Shown piece by piece: positions 35,756 to 51,969 of a stretch of DNA of 64,000 nt. The notes under the pieces were generated by a model, which did no database searches, was not told the DNA's origin, and saw only the letters and a program-made list of their open reading frames with translations. Where the stretch lies: positions 12,805,814-12,869,813 of the forward strand of contig JAVLUZ010000142.1 of assembly GCA_036768485.1 (NCBI GenBank), given 5' to 3'. The stretch comes from Mermis nigrescens (Eukaryota; Nematoda; Enoplea; Mermithida; Mermithidae). The number at the start of each line of letters is the position of its first letter. Position 1 is the stretch's first letter. The translations under genes were made by a program, and so were the position numbers.

Positions 35756-38483
35756 TTAAAACAAATTTAGAGGATATGATGAAACATTATTGTTAAAAAT
35801 AGGACGATCACGTGCTATGTATAACGACTCCTTGATTAAAAGATCAAAAGAATTGGATGCTCGACTAATAACCTTGAAGCAATCTGATGTAATTGAATGA
35901 TTGCTATTTGAGACATGTTTGTGAATAGCAGATAAGCTATCACCCTGAATTGGCTTTCCTGTAGCAAATGAGATGCCAGTATGTTCTGCAATTCTACTCC
36001 CAAAATGTCGGCGAGTTTCGCCAATGTAACTAGCCATACAGCTAGAACACGTATACTTATATACTAAATTTGAGAGTAGCTTAGCAGGTACAGCATCCTT
36101 GTTCTTGAAAAACCGGCTTATACACATGACAGGTTTGTAAACAAACCTTACTCTAATCTGAGGGTAAAATGCAGATATAAGCTTTAGAATTCTGCTGCGT
36201 ACATTGTAGCCATGCACACCAGTATAAGGCAAAACAAGAGAATAGCATAATTTATCACAACCGACTTTTATTTCATCACTCTTATTATACACCTTTGTCA
36301 TAAAGTCTGATATGACCTTATCAATCAAGCCAAGGGGATACTCATTTTGCAGTAGAGTCTGCTTCAGCTTGTCAATATCAGAGACAAAAGTCTGATATGA
36401 GTTACAAATCATGTAAATGCGACTCACAAGTGTCCTTATTAAACCAACTTTATAGGCAAAAGGAATGAAGCTAGACAATTTGGTATAAAGGCCAGAAAAT
36501 GTAGGTTTCTGATATGATGATGTCACAATATCATCGGACTTCCTTTCAACAAGAACATCAAGGAAATTTAATTTCTTGTCACATTCAGTTTCAAATGTAA
36601 ACTTCATATTAGGATGTTGCTGATTCATGTAATCACAGAACTTAGTAGGCTGATTTCTGTCAGAAAACACTACAAATGTGTCATCAACATAACGTACATA
36701 AAACTTGGGTCTGATCTTTATATTGCAGTCTCTGAGCCACTTTGTTTCATGATAGCTCAAGAAAATGTTGGCAAGAACTGGGCCAAGCGGATTACCCATA
36801 GCAACACCATCTATCTGTTGATAGATTTTACCATTACACGTAAAGTAACACTCTTTAACTGCAAGTTCTAGAAGCAGTTTGAATTGATGACAATTCATGT
36901 TATTTACTAACATGACATTTTGATCATCAAATAGTTTCCTAATACATATATCAATAGTCTCATTGAGTGGAATATTAGTGAACAAGCTTTGAACATCAAG
37001 ACTAGCCATAAAATGATGGCTTTTGAATGTAAAAGCCTTAAGTCTTGTCAGGAAACTACCAGTGTCACATAAAGTGTATTCATTTGTACTTATGTCTTGC
37101 AGGATCGGCACAAAATACTTAGCCAACTTATAAGTTGGAGTGTTGATGGCTGACAAGATCGGTCTTAGAGGTACATCTCTCTTATGGGTCTTAGATAAGC
37201 CATATAGTCTGCCATAACTGCATCCTACAGGATTTATACTTTTATACACATCAGCAGATAGTCCATTTTGCTTATGAACCTTCAGTATACGGGCTGATAT
37301 GCGTTTCTGAACTGAGCGTATAAACTGACAAGGATTACAGTCAATGACTTTGAACTTTGAGATATCATTCAAGACATCATTCAACTTCCTGATGTAGTCA
37401 TCTTTGTTCAAAATTACAACTTGGTTACCCTTATCTGCTTTTAGGACAATGATATTCTTGTCTTTTGACAGATTACTGAGGATTTCATAGTCACGCTTTG
37501 ATAGATTATCACAATGCTTCTTATCATAATTAAAGTATGAGCTAAGAGCAATGTCACGCAATTGATTCTTGATCATTTGCATTTTTACATTATCACACTT
37601 AAAGGCAGTTTGTTTATTGAGGAAACCCATCAGTTTCTCAAAAGGCAGCAAATAATCACCATATTCGATCTTCCTAGGTGTAATAGAGTACTTCATACCA
37701 TAAGACAAGACAAGCTTCTCATGAGCTGTCAAAACTCGGTTACTTAAATTAACCACAACCTTGTCAGGATCGATACTATTAACACTTTTATGCATAAGCA
37801 AGTTTTTTACCTTCTTGCTATGCAACTGTCTAACATGGTTGAGAGATTTAGACACATTGCGTCTAATGTATGTTAATGATACCTGAGAATCCAGCCAGGA
37901 TAATCTTGAATCAAACAAGGTTATCTGTGCCTTCAAATCTCTTAGGACTCTTTCTACCTCTTTGATTTTACCTTTCAATTCCTCATTTAGCAAAAGCCTC
38001 TGGCATGTTATGTAACACTAAGAACGCTTAAGCATTCTATTAGAAACCTTGAAAGCCAGAAATTTAGAAGTAAATCATTATCAATGCATTCCTTAAGAAA
38101 TGCAACATCCAACTGAAGCTTATCATAGCGAAGTTGAAGCTTCTCAACTTTTCTCAATAGCAACACAACTCCATGATCATACTTATTCTTCAAATATGTG
38201 AATATATTTAGCTTTAAACGAATCTTGAAAAGAAAAGCAAGAATAAAGAAAAACTTTTGAGTCTAAAACTCACCAGGCCCTCCAACCCGCCCTTACCTCC
38301 TCCCATCCTAGATGTTGTAGCAGTAATAGAAGTTATCTGACTAGCTGAAGTTGTTTGATTGACAGGCGATTTTCTCCCATTATGCCTCACTTGACCAAAA
38401 ATATTCGGAAAATTGACTTCAGTAGCAGAGATTTTGATTCTTCCTTTGAATGGCTGACCCCTCAGATCAGCCATGCTCTGCAT
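35756..38483 (-). mobile_element. Penelope-like retroelement: RT + GIY-YIG endonuclease, with an intron
   Basis: Penelope-like elements copy themselves by reverse transcription primed at a nick made by a GIY-YIG endonuclease. The minus-strand coding region has three parts. Exon 1 is 38483-38274 (MQSMADLRGQPF...). A 50-base GTGAGT...TTTTCAAG intron is 38273-38224. The main part runs from 38223 to the TAA at 35756. A frame break near 38007 separates the N-terminal helix region (KVEKLQLRYDKLQLDVAFLK) from a 745-codon frame. RT motifs are RPILSAINTPTYKLAKYF, LDVQSLFTNIPLNE (motif A), GVAMGNPLGPVLANIF (motif B), FYVRYVDDTFVVF (catalytic YVDD) and KLNFLDVLV. The C-terminal endonuclease has YTCSSCMASYIGETRRHFG and SRIAEHTG. 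The catalytic RT and YIG residues are intact, so decay is slight. Terminal repeats were not identified. Confidence 0.93.
38224..38273 (-). other. 50-nt spliceosomal-type intron in the Penelope-like element
   Basis: On the minus strand it starts GTGAGTTTTAG and ends TTGCTTTTCTTTTCAAG, with a pyrimidine-rich 3' half. Removing it joins GGLEGL to IRLKLNIF in phase 0. Both frames close within a few codons if it is kept, which supports splicing. Confidence 0.75.
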
Positions 38484-38549
38484 CTGTGGTCATTACAATT
38501 GCTTGAGTTTTGGAAGTTACTTTAAAAATTTATCCATCTTTTCTAACAC

Positions 38550-38565
38550 CCTATATAGGTACAAA
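38550..38565 (-). promoter_or_regulatory. Possible TATA box of the Penelope-like element
   Basis: On the minus strand CCTATATAGGGTG lies about 70-80 bases upstream of the first ATG of the element. Position and sequence suit a core promoter; this is an inference. Confidence 0.3.
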
Positions 38566-38634
38566 AATTTATCAAAAAAGTTTTCGTACCGTACTCGTAA
38601 GTTTCAGGTTAAATTTGTAGTTTTTTTTAATAAG

Positions 38635-38810
38635 TATAGTCTGTTTCACATAAGGTTGGCATGAAATTTTAAAAATTTTCACTCACAGTAAGCCGGCGGA
38701 TTACGATAATAATATACCTATCTGATCAATGCAACAATCGCAATCTGTCAGCTTATTGCCTGTGATAGTTTCTAAAGGTTATGCTTAAATTTGTGTGAAA
38801 TAGGCTATAG
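38635..38810 (+). mobile_element. AGTCTGTTTCA-type MITE
   Basis: It runs from TATAGTCTGTTTCACATAAG to TGTGTGAAATAGGCTATAG. TA at both edges suggests a TA target. The core is GCCGGCGGATTACGAT ... ATCGCAATCTGTCAGC. Confidence 0.8.
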
Positions 38811-38814
38811 TTTA

Positions 38815-39655
38815 TAAGGAAATTGCAAGCTTGTGTTCTGTGAAATATGGATCGTTTGTCGAGTCGAGCGATAAAAAAATCGAGTGTTACAGTAATGCTT
38901 GATTTCCGAGTGGCCTCATGCACTATGAAAATAAGTTCCACTCACAAAGGACGCATACGTGCATCAAACAGAAGAAATAAACCCTAAGTTTAAATTCTGC
39001 TTTACATTTTTAAACTGGAGTTTAATCTGCTGCATGCCATTACTTTACAAATAGGCACAATATCTTCATTCCATACGAATTTCTGTCGGACAGATGGTCG
39101 TGTTTTGACTTATCTCTCATACTACCATTGATACAGTGTTAACAAGACGGCAAGTAATAATTATTGACAATAATTGTATTCGACTTTTTTAGGGCAAGGC
39201 AAGTCATTACCCACTTGTTATTTTTTGAATACATTACATTTAAGCGATAGAAAGTCATCAATATGACAAAGGAATAAAGGAATAAATAACGATAAACAGA
39301 AAAACAAAAGCTCAGAAGAAGCATGATATTAGTTTAAAGAATGAAACAAGCGTGTAAACTAGCATGATGCACGTATAAAAATTACATAACTATAAAAATT
39401 ACATAACTATTTTTATAATTATAGAAATTTTATGCTCTTCAAAAATTGTATTCCGTCAAAGGATGTCGGCTAAATATCAAATTTATTTCCACCTGATTGA
39501 CTCATAGCTAACAATTCAGAAACCTAATTAAACAAATTTTTCATGTAGGAATGATGTAGCCGTTTATATGATTGTATGAAAGTATCAAATCTGAAGCGTT
39601 ATTGTACGAGAAATGACATTTAATTCCATACTAATTTAAAAATTTTTCACTTCAG
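38815..39655. other. Intergenic, no feature seen
   Basis: AT-rich DNA with a direct repeat of AAAAATTACATAACTAT at about 39378-39410. No gene or element end was recognised. Confidence 0.4.
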
Positions 39656-39656
39656 A

Positions 39657-39664
39657 TATAAAGG
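39657..39664 (+). promoter_or_regulatory. TATA box of the small Pro/Lys-rich gene
   Basis: TATAAAGG lies 71 bases before the ATG at 39728. The usual 30-base spacing would put the start of transcription near 39688, leaving a 5' leader of about 40 bases. Confidence 0.45.
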
Positions 39665-39727
39665 TTATTACAAGCGAGCTTTCGCAAAGAGACGCACATT
39701 TAAGCCGCGCCGAGTATTTCAGTCATT

Positions 39728-42700
39728 ATGTGTGGAGGTGGAAGTAAAGCAGCTAAAGCGACTGAACCGGAGACGCCGCCGGCTGAGCCCGCCCCGCCTA
39801 ACGAACCACCCCTCCGGAACCTGAAAAAGTAGAAGCACCAAAGGCATCACCCAAAGCAGAGAAATCAGTGTCTATGGGACCTGCTCAATCATTAGCACTT
39901 ACGAGCAAGGTTGCTCGGCCAGGCGGAGGACAAGGTAAATTAATTTACTAGCGATTAAGATAATATAACAAAAGCATAACATTTTGAAGATTGTCAAAGA
40001 AAGTGATTTAAAACATACTTTTTTCGAATCTCAGGCATACCTTTATGGGCAGCAACTAAATTCTGGGGAGGTCTGCATAAGTCTAGTTCGTGTGCGGTTG
40101 TTTGAAATCTGGGTCATACGGCATGGCAAGTCATTTTGGTCAACCCGAAGTGAGGGTTTAAGAAGGAATAAAATAATGGCCTCAAATGTGATAGTATTGA
40201 AATAGCGCAAAACTCAGCTTTTACGACTTTCGCATAATCTAAAGTAATTTACTCTTTGTAAAGACCACCATGTTTATCCGTATTCTGCCCTGAATTTTGC
40301 TTCGTTTAGTCCTTCAGTTCTGATTCCAGATTTCTGATTCGCGCATCCGATGTTTGGCCTTACTTTATGTAACATCTGCTAATTCGCATAGGCGGTATCA
40401 TATAATCCAGTTTTTCGTTCAACATACAAAAAAATAAAGAGAAGGCGCAGAAAATAAATTTGATTGAAATCGGGTTGCCAAAATATTTCAGATTTTATTG
40501 GCAATTTGTAATTTTAATAATTTCGTGATTATGTACACATTTTCAATGTTTTTTTGGTTTTCCGATTTGCTTTCTAATAGCTATAATGTACTGTGCCAGG
40601 TGAACTAACGAATGCGCTAGTAATTTTTCTTTTTTTGAGTTTTTTAGATTTTCAAATAATTGATACGAATTTTTATCCTTGTGCCTTTAAGTCAAATCGA
40701 GGGGTTTAATATTGGTCTTTATACAAAACCAAACAAGCGAGGAAGAAAATCAGCGTCCGGTTCCTATAAGTGTGGCTTAAGCCAGGCTTGAACCTTTTCA
40801 TGATAAACATATGAATTATTCAATTTTGATGTCGTATGTTTCACCATAAACGTAAGCTTTAAGCCAGGCTTAAGCCTGAGCACATGAAAGTCGGCTTAAG
40901 CCAGGCTTGACCGCGTATCTTTGAATAATGAAGTATGGCTTAAGCCTTAACGTATGAAAACCGGGCCCAGGTTTACGGGATAGATATTGATTAACATTGC
41001 TGAAAACCATATCAGTAGAAGACAGAACTAGGACTAAGACTGTATGAATGAATATTTCTTGCTAAAATGCTGTGATACAGAACAGCGAATCAGATACTTA
41101 CCAGATGATTATGCACCTTGGTTTCTAGCGTTACTGGCGGCTTCTCTTTCCGCACTCACATCTTGATAAACGCTCTTATAAGAAATACAAAGCTTATATC
41201 ATATGTAGGTATATTTTTAACGTAAGAAAAACTTTTAAAATTGGACAGCTACTAGGCTTCATAAGAGCCGGTTCCCGTGACTACTCATTTATCCCTCAGC
41301 TGACTCTATATTGACCACCCTAAACTAAAGGTTTTGGCACTCGACATGTCAAATTCTTCGTAGTGAGAAAGAAAATTTAGAACTAAGCCACAAACACATA
41401 TATACATACTTCAACATGCATAATGTATGCTTTCTCTTGATCACCCAGGTAAAAAGCTAAAACTTGTTTGCTTCTGGCATAACTTTTTAATCTATTTTTG
41501 CACGTAGGCGCTGGAAACTTCATCTATTCATTATAATCTGTTTCACACAACTTCGGTCATAAATTTTAAATGAATCCCCGACAATAAGATGACAGATTGC
41601 GATTATAGCATTGATCTGATATAAAGTTATTGTAACCCTCGGCTTACTGTCGATGGAAATTCTTAGGATTTTTGCACGAAGTTATGTGAAACAGACTATA
41701 ATAACGGGAGTATCGTGCATTTACCGATGAGCTTGGATTTTCTAACAGTTTTTACTTCATTAGGCGAGCGAAATTGGCTGAAGTAGATAATATGGGCTAT
41801 TCAAATTCTAAAACAAAAGGTGCTTTATCATGAAGTCGAATGTGCTAAGTTCAGAAAAGATGAATTATTCGTCCGAAAATGCTAACTTCGAAAATTCATC
41901 TTTATTTGAAAATCAAATTTTTCCAAATAAAAAATAAGACTTGTGATCATGAGTTGCTTCAAAATTATCGAATGAAACATTTTTCGATAGGGTCGAATGT
42001 TCTGAATTCGAAAAAATGAGAATTTTGATTGGGCCGTGATTGCTTGAAAGTTACAGCCGTCATTTTTTTAAAATTTTTTAATTATAGTAAACATACTTAG
42101 CATTTGTTTTTAATGATCTATCATACTGCGTCTTGACAGTGTGCTTGGAAGCTAGTGTCTGAATAATGCTTCCTATTATTTATTGATCTAAGCTCACACA
42201 ACTTCGTTCATAAATTTTAAAACTATCTCCGACAATAAGCTGACAGAATCGATTATCAGCATTGATCTGATATATAATTAAAATAACCCTCGGCTTACTG
42301 TCGTTAAAAATTATTAGAATTTATGCACGAAGTTATGTTAAACAGACTATAGTTACTTGTGCATCCGTAGCCTGAAGTGGTGTTGCAAAACTGATGGGAA
42401 ATTCAGCCACGAGGGTAGGTATATATTGTGGTTATGATCATACATGTACAGTATGGGAATTCTGGGAGGGTCAGCCTGGAAATTATTTAAAAGTGCCTTT
42501 TATGGGCTAAAAACCGATGGGCACACGTCAAAAAATTCTGAAAAAAAAACTTTTAAAAATTGAGTAAATTGAACAAAATATGGTCAAAAAATGTGTTTAT
42601 GGCGCGAAATGCTGAAAATTTGAGATTTTTGAGCTGAAAATGGACTAAAAACGCTTAAAGAGACACTTTTTACAAGTTTCACCAACTTTTACAAAAATAG

Positions 42701-43510
42701 ATAATTCTGGGGGTCGTCGCAGCCATTTTTCGGGGGTCACTTGCCATTCTGGGGGTCAAACCCCCAAACCCCCAAGAACACGTGTGGTTATGATTCCAAC
42801 CTTTTGTATAGCAGCTTAGGCTCACCCTCATAGGCCAAAAGACTGAAAAATTCTTTTTGTCTTCTTTGGTACCCGATGGGCTAGATAGCTTTAATCTTCA
42901 AATGGACTGTTACTTTTCAAACAGTGGGGATCGAATAAAAATTATTTTCTCTGAGCTCAGGATATTTGACTTTAGCAGAAAATATGCTTTATTTTAATAT
43001 TTTTTATTATTCCATTTTCACAAATTCCATTTCCTTTGGTCCGCTTGGGAAAATGCAATTTCGAAAAGGCTGCAATTTTTGAAATATTTGCTTCCGACGA
43101 ATAAAAGTTTTTTGTCCGACTCAGCTCAGCATGTTTTTTATCTATCACAAATGTGTTCGTTTGTATTCGGAGTAGACCATATTTGCCATATTGAGCAAAC
43201 TTTTTGACATAACCTGAGACATCAATTTTATAAAACATGTACATAAATTTTTTTCTTCAAAAGTTGATTTTATTCTAGTCTTATCTAATATAGTCTATTA
43301 CTTGTTTGAGAAACGATTGTCAGTCTTCCAAGTAGCTAGAAAAATGTTCTGTGCTGACAAAGTCGTCATAAAAATGGCACCTTTTTAGGATTTATTACGC
43401 CCGGTCCTAAAGCAGCTGGACCTAAATTAGGTCTGGGTACCAAGGAAGCTGCTGCAATGCCTGAGATAGGACTGATGTCAGTAGTCAAAGTAAAGGCGAA
43501 GAAGGGATGA
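39728..43510 (+). CDS. Small Pro/Ala/Lys-rich protein, two exons, one-base lesion
   Basis: Exon 1 is 39728-39934 (MCGGGSKAAKATEPETPP...), ending CAAG before the donor GTAAAT. Exon 2 is 43389-43510 after TTTTTAG, encoding FITPGPKAAGPKLGLG ... VVKVKAKKG and TGA. The phases fit (one base plus two). Read literally, exon 1 stops at TAG 39830-39832. One more C in the run at 39809-39812 restores EPPPPEPEKVEAPK and an open frame to the donor, total 109 aa. The protein is low in complexity, basic at the end, and not recognised. The lesion is either a homopolymer error in the assembly or a true mutation. Upstream there is a TATA box. Confidence 0.6.
40750..40975. mobile_element. Short MITE with GGCTTAAGCC palindromes
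   Basis: The left end GTCCGGTTCCTATAAGTGTG and the reversed right end GGGCCCGGTTTTCATACG are inverted repeats. Inside, GGCTTAAGCC or its half occurs about six times. The sequence GTTTCACCATAAACG at about 40846 links it to the 8358-10528 element. It lies in the intron of the small Pro-rich gene. Confidence 0.6.
41532..41700 (+). mobile_element. AGTCTGTTTCA-type MITE
   Basis: It runs from TATAATCTGTTTCACACAAC to TATGTGAAACAGACTATA. The core CATTGATCTGATATAAAGTT and CCTCGGCTTACTGTCGATGG match the 34688 copy. Confidence 0.8.
42188..42352 (+). mobile_element. AGTCTGTTTCA-type MITE, left tip decayed
   Basis: It runs from TAAGCTCACACAACTTCG to GTTAAACAGACTATAG. The left tip has lost the CTGTTT motif; the rest follows the 41532 copy closely. 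Confidence 0.7.
42455..42790 (+). repeat. G/C-run repeat of the GGTGGGCAGC group
   Basis: It starts 'TATGGGAATTCTGGGAGGGTC' (split by one base from the family form) and ends CCCCCAAGAACACGTGTGG. The core AAGTGCCTTTTATGGGC and GATGGGCACACGTCAAAAA resembles 1860 and 25230. Non-coding. Confidence 0.5.
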
Positions 43511-43934
43511 ATAATGAAGGATCAGTGTTCCGAATTCCATCCATATATGTATGTACTTATTTATGTACACAGAGGCGAATATTAGTAATACATTGTCTTG
43601 TCACACAATCTTTGCGATGTGTAGGTATTTAAATAGTATTTTTCTCAGCTTTATTTACTAGCCTTTGACTACAATCTCTTGATATTATGATATTAACCGT
43701 GAATTCAGTAAAAAAATTTTTTAGTCTTCACCTATAATCGCAGCGCAGGGCAAAAGCGTTTTAAATGCATATTTCATAGATGAGACTTTTCCGATTGCGA
43801 AGTCAAAACAAAGCGGTTATACAAACCAAAACAACCAATAGTTGTGCGGTGGAATGTAGAAATGGAATATTCTATTGGTTGATTTTTCTTTGTCTACTGG
43901 TTTGGTTTGATTTTTGCAATTGGAAAAGTCTTAT

Positions 43935-44137
<203 letters not shown>

Positions 44138-46217
44138 TAGGTAGCGCGTTAGCGCGTACCTATAATATACTTGGGTACCCCTAACACCTGTGCACCCCCT
44201 ACAGCTATAACGGGACACTTCTGGAAGGTGCGGTTTTTTTGAAAGAAAGATAATAAAAAATTCGCTGCCCGTGTTTTTTGTTTTTCTTGAAACTCAAAAC
44301 TGGCTGTGTAAAGAAGGTGTAAAGTTTTTGTGTAACGTTATAACATAGGATCAATTTTGGGAGGTTTTTTAGGCGGCATGTGGACAACTCAGTATTGACT
44401 CGTCAAATAAATTAATGGCACAGATTTGTAGAGGAAGGGATGATCCAGAATGACTTTTTTTGTTTGTTGAAATTCGCATTAGTTCTCGAATGGGAGTGTA
44501 AAGAGTGCGAAAATCTGGGGGTGAAAAAGCACATTTTGGTCGAGTTTTCAACTTGTCTATGTCTGATACTAACTCCGGTAATGAGTTTTTAAAAATGTTT
44601 TCTGACAGAAATGTAGAGCGGATCAAGGGCTACAATCTGCCTACAAGCAGACTTTTCTACGCGCAATAGGGAGTTAGGTCCTGGGGTTTAAAGTTTACAC
44701 TCTAGTCGATGGTGTAAAAAACAGATTTTAACTAAGAATTCTCTGCCAGCTTTTTCCGCTCATGAGTTGGACTTTAATGAGTATAACAGTAATAAAGCAG
44801 CTTCTAGGGGCTACACGTCGCAGCAAACCGCGTTCAAAAAAACGCAATATTGAGTTATTTATGGGGGTGTAAAGTTCGAAATCGGACGTGAAAAATGAGC
44901 GAAAAAACACGTTTTTTCCCCAATTTTGATTGGTAAATCATATCGAATAATTTTTGCAACAGAATTTTTGCACATAGAAACGTACTACGACTTAAAAGCT
45001 ACAAACTGTACCAAACCGAATTTCTTTACACTCAATAGGGGATACGGTACGGATTTTTAAAGTTTACAATGTTCTGAATGATGGAAAATATGTCTTTGTT
45101 TGGGTTTTGTTCGCCTATTTCTCCATTCAGAAGTCAGGATAGGTCCAATAGAATAAAAATAAAGTGCCTTATATGGGGTGTATGTCATAGCGAATCGCGT
45201 ATGTCTAAACCAATATTAAGCGAGTGTAAAGTCGAGAATGGGGTGCTTTAAACAGGTTTTTGTCTTGTTTCTTCCTGCCAGCTTCTCCGGTTATGAGTCA
45301 GGGACATGATTCTCAAGTCTGTAAATGAACCTGAAACCAAATTCGATAAGCGATTTTGGCGCTTATGTTTACACTCAACAGTTCAGTAAAGTGGTTTAAA
45401 CCAATGTTAATTTATCCTTACTTTATGCAGACTTACTAAATTCATAAAAGTTGGTCGTAATATCGAAGCAATATTAAAATTACGATTCTGACTGAAACCT
45501 TTTTTACACTAGGTATTAACATGTCGTTTACACTACATATTAATCTTCGTTTTAGAGCCTTGCGGAAACCTAATTTTTTCCTTTTGACTAGAAATTTTTA
45601 AGGAATCAAGTGTGAGCAGTCGGTTAGACACATTTTTTTACACAACAGTATTGTAAACTGTTTTACACCTAATGTTAATTTGTCATCAGACCATTGTTGA
45701 GACGTAATGTCATTATAAATGTTGATTGTAATATCCGCGTAATATCAGATTTACGTATCCGACTAAAATCTTCTGTGCATTCTGTGTATGTAAGTAAACA
45801 CTGCATATGAACTTTTGACCTAGAGCCTTGCAAAACATAATATTTTTCTTAAATTCAAAAAAAACAATTAATCAAGTGTGAGATGCCAGTTGGGCGCGTT
45901 TGTTTACAATGAACTTTATCGGACTAAATAAGAGTCAGCGAGAAGTAAAATGACAAAACGTGAGATTATTTGTTGAAGTTGCATCATGGTCGAAGTAAGC
46001 AACGATCAGAAGCGATAAGTGAATTCCAGCTTCAGCACAGAAAATAATGCTGCTTCGAACTTCAGCTAAATAATATTGCAAACGCGCGGAGTCGGAATAT
46101 AATTCATACACAATGCAAGTATAAATTGCTAAGATGGAAGCAATACCTGATGACATTCGCTACAACACTGACAAAGATAGGAATAACTACTATTTTTTGC
46201 TAACAAAAAGTTGGGTA

Positions 46218-46485
46218 CTAGCAAGAAAAAATGCTACGATGGAACAAAAAAAGGTAGAATATACTTGGAACAAAGAATTATCAAGGACGTAAAAGGAGGG
46301 GACTAGAAAAAGCTCCTATCTACAAATGTCACAAAATTTGCTTAAAACTCAGAAATTTCCTAAACAAAGAAAAAATGAAAGTAAGTAAATCAAAGAAAAA
46401 ACCTACCTGTGCCTAAAACTGCAATATCTGCTAAAAATCAGACTTTTTCTAAGCAACGCAAAAATCGAAGTATATTCTGCGGCCT
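46218..46485 (-). repeat. Inverted internal copy of the Helitron 3' end (copy A)
   Basis: CTAGCAAG..AAAATGCTACGATGG opens the segment, the reverse complement of the true 3' terminus at 47205-47467. Together they form a foldback of about 260-bp arms around a 700-bp spacer. The same arrangement occurs in copies B (50133) and C (52571). Confidence 0.8.
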
Positions 46486-46529
46486 CTGAAAGAAATAGGT
46501 GAACCTTCTCATATTGTCCACCATACAGT

Positions 46530-46740
46530 GGGCGGTTCCAACATTCTGAGGGGGTTTTCAAATTGGAATATTGGCCTTAAAAATAGTGCTATGGCGAAGA
46601 AAACACCATTTTTGAACGTTTCTTGTCGAGCTCTATCTATTGGTTCTGGAGGTATTGTTGGGTATTTGCGTTTTCTTGTTGGGTATTTTGCCTTGGGGTG
46701 CATACTCCCCAAACCCCCTACGTCTAGGTATGGTGTCCAA
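46530..46740 (-). repeat. Nested inverted 'TGGGCGTGGGG' family copy
   Basis: It starts GGGCGGTTCCAACATTCTG and ends CCCCCTACGTCTAGGTATGG, with GAACGTTTCTTGTCGAGC and TATCTATTGG in the core. It interrupts the spacer of Helitron copy A. Confidence 0.65.
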
Positions 46741-47466
46741 TGCCTAATATAAAGCTTATAAAATAAATCTCAAATCTGCGTTTTTGCTAATCACTTGCAA
46801 TGTTAATTTATTCGATATTGTGGCTAGATAAATATTACAAAAAGTTATTTCCTGTGATTATTTGCGATACCGCAACGAAAGACTGTGATTTCTATATAAT
46901 GCATGCGTCCATTCAGTACTCTTCGGGCGTTTAATCCCACCAGACCACCCGGATTTCATTCCTGCCCATGTAAACTGATAACCATTAGGCATGGGAGGTT
47001 AGGGGTATGCACCAGTGTTCAATCCGAAACGTCGAAAATTGCCGTTTTTCCAACATACCATAATTACTATTTTTTGACCCAGAAAAATATTGCAACATGG
47101 CGCTGCTCAGCTATGGAGATATCTGCTTTTGCAGAGTGAGTGGTTCAATTATCTAGCCCAATGTTTTATCTTTGTTCGACATGATGCTGCTTTCTTCTGC
47201 AGGCCGCAGAATATACTTCGATTTTTGCGTTGCTTAGAAAAAGTCTGATTTTTAGCAGATCTTGCAGTTTTAGGCAGAGGTAGGTTTTTTCTTTGATTTA
47301 CTTACTTTCATTTTTTCTTTGTTTAGGAAATTTCTGAGTTTTAGCAAATTTTGTGACATTAGTAGATAGGAGCTTTTTCTAGTCCCCTCCTTTTACGTCC
47401 TTGATAATTCTTTGTTCCAAGTATATTCTACCTTTTTTTGTTCCATCGGAGCATTTTTTCTTGCTA

Positions 47467-51969
<4,503 letters not shown>

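Noticed and set aside
36614..37747. Plus-strand frames over the Penelope-like element (36614-36871, 37562-37747)
   Set aside because: Antisense shadows of the RT coding sequence.
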